DNA of 64,000 bases, taken from assembly GCF_003852405.1 (NCBI RefSeq), contig NZ_QAJM01000001.1, positions 62,001 through 126,000 on the forward strand, written 5' to 3'. The DNA is from Pseudomonas sp. KBW05. Its GTDB lineage: Bacteria > Pseudomonadota > Gammaproteobacteria > Pseudomonadales > Pseudomonadaceae. Shown here piece after piece: positions 60,384-64,000 of the stretch. The notes below the pieces were generated by a model. The model saw only the letters and a program-made list of their open reading frames with translations. It was not told where the DNA came from and did not search any database. The position numbers were made by a program, and so were the translations under genes. Each line of letters opens with the position of its first letter. Position 1 is the first letter of the stretch.

Positions 60384-60796
60384 ACGATGTCGGCTCTGTA
60401 TTCGAACGACACCGGCACGGTATATGTGGGCGGGTCGGGAATGCCCGGACCAGGATCAACTGGCGACATCGTAACGACGGTGAGGCCTGCCTTTGTGTCT
60501 CTCGCATAAAGCGGGAACAGCTTGGTCAACTCAGCCACTAGTGGGTTCGTCTTGGTCTTGCCGGTATTGGCCGGAGCCACAATGCTGACCTGGTAGACGC
60601 CGATGAAAGCTCGATGGTCGCCGGCTAGCGTGCTGCTGGCCGTCTCACCCGGGAGCATGAACGCCCGCAGGTAGGTCTCGCCGTCCGCCGGGTCGTACTG
60701 AGTGTTTTCGAACACGACCTTGATGGGCTCCGCACGCGCTTTACTCCAAGCGAGCAGCTTTGCCTCATAGATCGACGCGATGATGGCATGGCTCAT
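60380..60796 (-). CDS. Tail terminator protein U
   Basis: 138-residue DUF4128/lambda gpU-type tail terminator (AIIASIYEAKLLAWSKAR, YLRAFMLPGETASSTLAGDHRAFIGVYQVSI, VPVSFEYRADI). Its start overlaps the upstream gene stop by ATGA. Confidence 0.85.
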   Translation of the reverse strand: MSHAIIASIYEAKLLAWSKARAEPIKVVFENTQYDPADGETYLRAFMLPGETASSTLAGDHRAFIGVYQVSIVAPANTGKTKTNPLVAELTKLFPLYARDTKAGLTVVTMSPVDPGPGIPDPPTYTVPVSFEYRADIV

Positions 60797-61449
60797 ACTT
60801 GGTTATTCCTGATGGCGTCATCGACAGTTTTCTGGAACTGAGACAACGTGACCCGAATCATCCCATGAGGCGCTTGCTTGCTATGCCCGTACTCAAGGGG
60901 GATTCCGTAGGGCAGGTTATTCACGATGTAGGCCGTTTGCCCCGCTGTCAGGGATTGAACCTGCGCTTTGAGCACAGCGATGCTGACGTTACCGCTGACA
61001 TCGATTTGATCAAGCACTCCCTCGGCCGGCGTATCAATCGAAAACTGCCAGTTCCCGCGAAACCGCCCGCCGACGTAGCTCTTGCCTGCCACCAAACCGT
61101 TCACGCTGAAGTTCTGGTCGCGCTCGGTCTTGGTCAGGGGCTTGGCGTACTTCACGCCCTTTCGCAGCTTGCCGGCTTTGGTGAAGTTCGATTCGTTCAG
61201 GTTGATTATCGTATTGCGCACCGCGACCTTGAAGTCATAGTCATCGGCGGCTCGCTTGTTCGCCTGTCGGTGAACGACATTCGCCGCCCAGACCTCAGGA
61301 TTCCCAACCGGCGACATACGTATCACGCTGCTACCGATCTCAATGACGATCTCGCGGATGGTCGCATCTATGCTGCCTTTCGTTCGCTCGGCGAAGTCGC
61401 GAATGTTCTCAGCAAAGCTGCCGTTCATACTCGCGTATTTGTTCGTCAT
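60793..61449 (-). CDS. Tail completion/HK97 gp10-like protein
   Basis: 218 residues of the gp10/gpZ type that joins the head-tail neck and closes the tail. Features NIRDFAERTKGSIDATIREIVIEIGSSVIRMSPVG, then YGIPLEYGHSKQAPHGMIRVTLSQFQK, a hallmark late block. It begins in the ATGA overlap of the upstream gene. Confidence 0.83.
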   Translation of the reverse strand: MTNKYASMNGSFAENIRDFAERTKGSIDATIREIVIEIGSSVIRMSPVGNPEVWAANVVHRQANKRAADDYDFKVAVRNTIINLNESNFTKAGKLRKGVKYAKPLTKTERDQNFSVNGLVAGKSYVGGRFRGNWQFSIDTPAEGVLDQIDVSGNVSIAVLKAQVQSLTAGQTAYIVNNLPYGIPLEYGHSKQAPHGMIRVTLSQFQKTVDDAIRNNQV

Positions 61450-61817
61450 GATCGCACCTGCAGCTCATACAAGATCGGCGTGCCGGCCGGATTGACCTCT
61501 TTCAGCGGGGGCACGATTGTCCAAGTGCGCCCTTGGACGATGACCTGGTTCAAAAGATCAGGCGCCCATTCCAACCCCTGCGCGGCGATTTTCAGTTTCT
61601 TGTCGTCCTGCTTGATAAGGCTGTTGTTCTGGAATTCCTGGCCGGTAAAGTCTAGCAGGACTCCATGGGCAATTTGCTCTACAGTCGCGCCAGGCGATTC
61701 ACCACCAGTCTCAGGATTGTATTCGCCCGGCTCCGATTTTCTGATGGCCACTGGTTGGCCGAACTGTGTTATTAATCGTAAAGCCACTTCTGCAAATCGG
61801 TCATAAAAGTGCGCCAT
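61446..61817 (-). CDS. Head-tail adaptor protein
   Basis: 123 residues. RKSEPGEYNPETGGESPG and DDKKLKIAAQGLEWAPDLLNQVIVQGRTWTIV fit the stopper/adaptor proteins found between connectors and gp10-like proteins. Coupled to the next gene by ATGA. Confidence 0.75.
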   Translation of the reverse strand: MAHFYDRFAEVALRLITQFGQPVAIRKSEPGEYNPETGGESPGATVEQIAHGVLLDFTGQEFQNNSLIKQDDKKLKIAAQGLEWAPDLLNQVIVQGRTWTIVPPLKEVNPAGTPILYELQVRS

Positions 61818-61851
61818 ATCAAACTCTTCACTAATTCATCGAGGACAAGGA

Positions 61852-62175
61852 ATGACTCCCGAAAAAAAGGCAGCGACGGTACGAGAGGCACGCTTAAAGT
61901 TGCAAAAAGACGTCGATTCCGGCGTCGATACTGAAGCAAGCAAAAAAGTGCTACGAGATTCCATTGTTGCTTCTCTTAGAGGAACGCACCGAGCGATCTG
62001 GGCATCAGAATTTGCAATGAAACTCTTCCCAGCTGATCAGGAAACCCTGCCTTCTTTGTTTGAGTTCATCGAACAATTCGAGGAGATGATTGCTAAAGAC
62101 ATAATCTCTTTGCCAGCCGAAGAGGAAGACGATTTCACCCGCCTTGATGACGTAACGGCAATGTATCGAATTTAA
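61852..62175 (+). CDS. Moron family protein, 107 aa (paralogue of 52269)
   Basis: Plus-strand gene inside the head-tail operon with a GAGGACAAGGA site before the ATG. Helical. MTPEKKAATVREARLKLQKDVDSGVDTEAS, SLRGTHRAIWASEFAMKLFP, EQFEEMIAKDIISLPAEEEDDFTRLDD match the protein at 52269 throughout. Overlaps the DnaT-like gene stop by four bases. Confidence 0.78.
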   Translation: MTPEKKAATVREARLKLQKDVDSGVDTEASKKVLRDSIVASLRGTHRAIWASEFAMKLFPADQETLPSLFEFIEQFEEMIAKDIISLPAEEEDDFTRLDDVTAMYRI

Positions 62176-62675
62176 ATTTTTATCGACCAAAGCCCGCGTT
62201 TAAGCAAGTAATCAGCAAACTGGCTTCGACTTGGTCGGCTTGGTGCCGCAGGAAGAAGCCTACTGCTGGTGTTGCTGATTGGTGCATATTCAACACTAAC
62301 CGCGCCTTCGACACGCTCGCGGACTACTGCTCCTTGTCTTTGGTCGATTGGGTCGACGTCGTCGGTATGGATCTCAGCAGCAAGCGCCATCTGCCCGTAC
62401 TGGATCCGAGCCGGTAGGTAGTTGTTCGGCTTGATCTCGTGATCCAACAGCACTTCCCGGCGCGGCCAGGACAGAGCTTGCTCGCTGTTGGACTTGCGTC
62501 CTTTCCAGACCATGCCATCCATCGCCAAGGCGGCCCGGCGCAGCAACGCTTCCTGCTCGGGAACGCCTGCTGGGATAACCGTGCCAAATTTCACGGCATA
62601 CAGGGCCAGGTCCTCGGCGCTTGCATAGCTTTCCGCGTCAGGCTTGCCGGTGCCGTCCTCGATAATGAGTGTCAT
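62172..62675 (-). CDS. DnaT-like head-tail connector protein
   Basis: 167 residues of the DnaT-like ssDNA-binding/head-tail connector family: EDGTGKPDAESYASAEDLALYAVKFG, EALLRRAALAMDG, W(K/P)GRK and the QALSWPRREVLLD block are standard. Follows the 194-aa head gene. Confidence 0.85.
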   Translation of the reverse strand: MTLIIEDGTGKPDAESYASAEDLALYAVKFGTVIPAGVPEQEALLRRAALAMDGMVWKGRKSNSEQALSWPRREVLLDHEIKPNNYLPARIQYGQMALAAEIHTDDVDPIDQRQGAVVRERVEGAVSVEYAPISNTSSRLLPAAPSRPSRSQFADYLLKRGLWSIKI

Positions 62676-62678
62676 GCG

Positions 62679-62732
62679 TCAACTCGCTGGAATGGTTTGA
62701 AGATTGGCCGCCGGATCACCGACAGCCAGCAT
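62679..62732 (-). CDS. Possible 17-codon mini-ORF
   Basis: ATG at 62732, with AAGGAG five bases upstream formed by the end of the previous gene, reading MLAVGDPAANLQTIPAS and stop six bases before the connector start. It may only carry ribosomes into the connector gene. Confidence 0.3.
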   Translation of the reverse strand: MLAVGDPAANLQTIPAS

Positions 62733-62734
62733 TA

Positions 62735-63319
62735 TCACTCCTTGGACAGATCAGCTACGAGCCTTTCCAGGGATTCTTTCGAGGCGTTGGCGCGGTAAGG
62801 CACCTGGGCTTCGTCCAGCTTCGCTTTCAACGCCGCGACTTCGCCGGCCTCGTCAGCCGTCTGCGCGACTGCGGCCTTCTTCAGCGCTTCAATCTCACTA
62901 CGCAACTCGTCGACGGTAGAGGCCAGGTCGTCACGTTCCTTGGTCAACTCACCAAGAGAGGTATGGGCGGACTCAAACGCATCAAACAAGCAGATCGCCA
63001 ACTCGCCCGTTTCTGGACGCACCATTTCGCCAGTTTTCAGGCCGTCAACCAAGAAGACAATTGCATTGTTTTCAGCGCGCAGGCCGGCAATGAGGCGTTC
63101 CAGTTCAGCCTGATTGTCGGTGCCGACAACCTGCACTCGAGCGCCTTCCTTTACCGAAACATCGACGCCAACCGACTCATAGGCGTCAACCACCTGCGGC
63201 CAATCGCCAATCACCATCACGCTGGTTACACCCGCTTCCGGCTTATCGAAGTGTTCCGGGTTGCGATAACGCTCATCCGGGTCGAAGCCATCAAGCTGAT
63301 TGCTGTAAGTCAGTTTCAT
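62735..63319 (-). CDS. Head-region protein, 194 aa, coiled coil
   Basis: Start at 63319 (MKLTYSNQLDGF). The front half is alpha/beta (VMVIGDWPQVVDAYESVGVDV). The second half is a long coiled coil (LTKERDDLASTVDELRSEIEALKKAA), ending YRANASKESLERLVADLSKE, a SAP-like helix pair. It lies between capsid and connector; a capsid-associated or neck role is likely, not proven. Confidence 0.68.
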   Translation of the reverse strand: MKLTYSNQLDGFDPDERYRNPEHFDKPEAGVTSVMVIGDWPQVVDAYESVGVDVSVKEGARVQVVGTDNQAELERLIAGLRAENNAIVFLVDGLKTGEMVRPETGELAICLFDAFESAHTSLGELTKERDDLASTVDELRSEIEALKKAAVAQTADEAGEVAALKAKLDEAQVPYRANASKESLERLVADLSKE

Positions 63320-63365
63320 GAATATCTCCGTGGCGGCCATTTCTGGCCGCCTTCAGGGGTTGTTA

Positions 63366-64000
63366 TCAGCCGCCGGCTGGAGGCGTGGCAGTCAGTTTGA
63401 TCATCACGCCGGCGGTGACCTTGTTGCTGCCCGCGTGCTTGACCCAGTTAGCCGCGGAGCCAACGGCGGCGAGGGTTGGGTTGGAGCCGCCGGTGGTGGC
63501 TTTCCAGCTGTAACCCAGCACGTCGATGTTCACGGTGCCTTCTGCGCGGTAACCGATGCTCAAGTTCTCTTCGTCGTTGACTTCGTACGAGCGGAAGCCT
63601 GGAGCCTGAGACTCGGTGATGGTTACGGCGTTTGGCAGCAGGCCGAAGATCACGTCCGCCGGCGCGGTGTCGGTTACAAGCACCGGCTTGCCGAGAGTGC
63701 CGGGCAGACCGCCGTAGATCACGACACCGGCTTCTTCGTAGATCTTGTTGGTGATCGCCTCGTCAACGATGTCGAAGTACGCAGACGAGTGCATGACCCA
63801 CAGCGCGATGCGGCCGAACTTGTCGCCGAACTTGCGCATACCGCGCGTCAACGTCTTCTTGCCGTCGGTTTCGATATTGGCGGAGACCACCATTTCGGCG
63901 TTGGAGCCGATAGCGGCGCGCAGGCCGGCAGTCGCGTACTGGATGAAGCCTTCCAGGGTCGCGTCGGCCACGTCGGCACCGACGATCTGGGAGAACTCCT
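63366..64000 (-). CDS. Major capsid protein, 5' end beyond the window
   Basis: The frame stays open to the right edge (EFSQIVGADVADATLEGF precedes an internal GTG), so the start is outside. HK97-like coat features: IALWVMHSSAYFDIVDEAITNKIYEEAGVVIYGGLPGTLGKPVLVTDTAP, GFRSYEVNDEENLSIGYRAEGTVNIDVLGY and a C-terminal GSNKVTAGVMIKLTATP. Upstream head genes (portal, terminase) would follow outside the window. Confidence 0.82.
   Translation of the reverse strand, partial: EFSQIVGADVADATLEGFIQYATAGLRAAIGSNAEMVVSANIETDGKKTLTRGMRKFGDKFGRIALWVMHSSAYFDIVDEAITNKIYEEAGVVIYGGLPGTLGKPVLVTDTAPADVIFGLLPNAVTITESQAPGFRSYEVNDEENLSIGYRAEGTVNIDVLGYSWKATTGGSNPTLAAVGSAANWVKHAGSNKVTAGVMIKLTATPPAGG

Overview
The window looks like a Pseudomonas chromosome of the fluorescens group. 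Evidence: GC-rich coding with strong GC3 bias, a mexEF-oprN type RND operon, a PssA-type phosphatidylserine synthase, a DUF2388 protein, a palindrome built on the TGTGGGAGC repeat common in that group, and a lambda-like prophage with Pseudomonas-style tail genes. No rRNA, confident tRNA, IS element or CRISPR array was seen.

Region 1 (1-31 kb) is chromosomal. It holds the end of a GMC oxidoreductase with a LecA-like C-terminal domain, a three-gene RND efflux operon (mexE-mexF-oprN type) ending in a strong terminator, and an AraC-type regulator. It continues with an efeU-efeO-efeB-efeM ferrous-iron uptake operon behind a Fur-box-like site, a 1226-aa toxin-like protein of unknown function, and pssA. 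A TetR regulator and its likely DUF1348 target follow a 14-bp palindromic operator. Then come a PQQ-type sugar dehydrogenase with a small secreted partner, an LpxO-like lipid A hydroxylase, a Wzz chain-length regulator, a methyltransferase, an MFS transporter and several small envelope proteins.

Region 2 (about 31-39 kb) is a scrambled zone between chromosome and prophage. It carries inverted-repeat clusters, deletion-scarred remnants of phage early genes (ndpA, a small phage gene, a DNA methylase), an orphan fimbrial adhesin between two copies of a small gene (the second copy broken by two amber codons), a short XRE protein and an SRAP/YedK protein.

Region 3 (about 38-64 kb) is the late part of a lambda-like siphophage prophage, read on the minus strand from right to left: major capsid (cut by the window edge), head-tail connectors, tail terminator, tube, G and GT with a canonical -1 slippery heptamer, tape measure, M, L, K, then I, J, tail-tip and fibre genes, an R-type endolysin and Rz/Rz1 spanins. 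Between K and I lies a 6.6-kb accessory island. It contains a switch resembling P22 immI: two divergent Arc-like RHH proteins around an operator full of AGTGAC half-sites, with a Bro-N antirepressor downstream. Two overlapping unknown genes follow, and then a 3'-UTR element of three related hairpins separated by tracts with 5-nt periodicity. The island also has a run of plus-strand moron genes, including a HEPN-like protein and one member of a family whose paralogue sits 9 kb away among the head-tail genes.

The best candidates for something undescribed are the hairpin/pentamer RNA element at 47.2-47.5 kb and the immI-like operon that precedes it.
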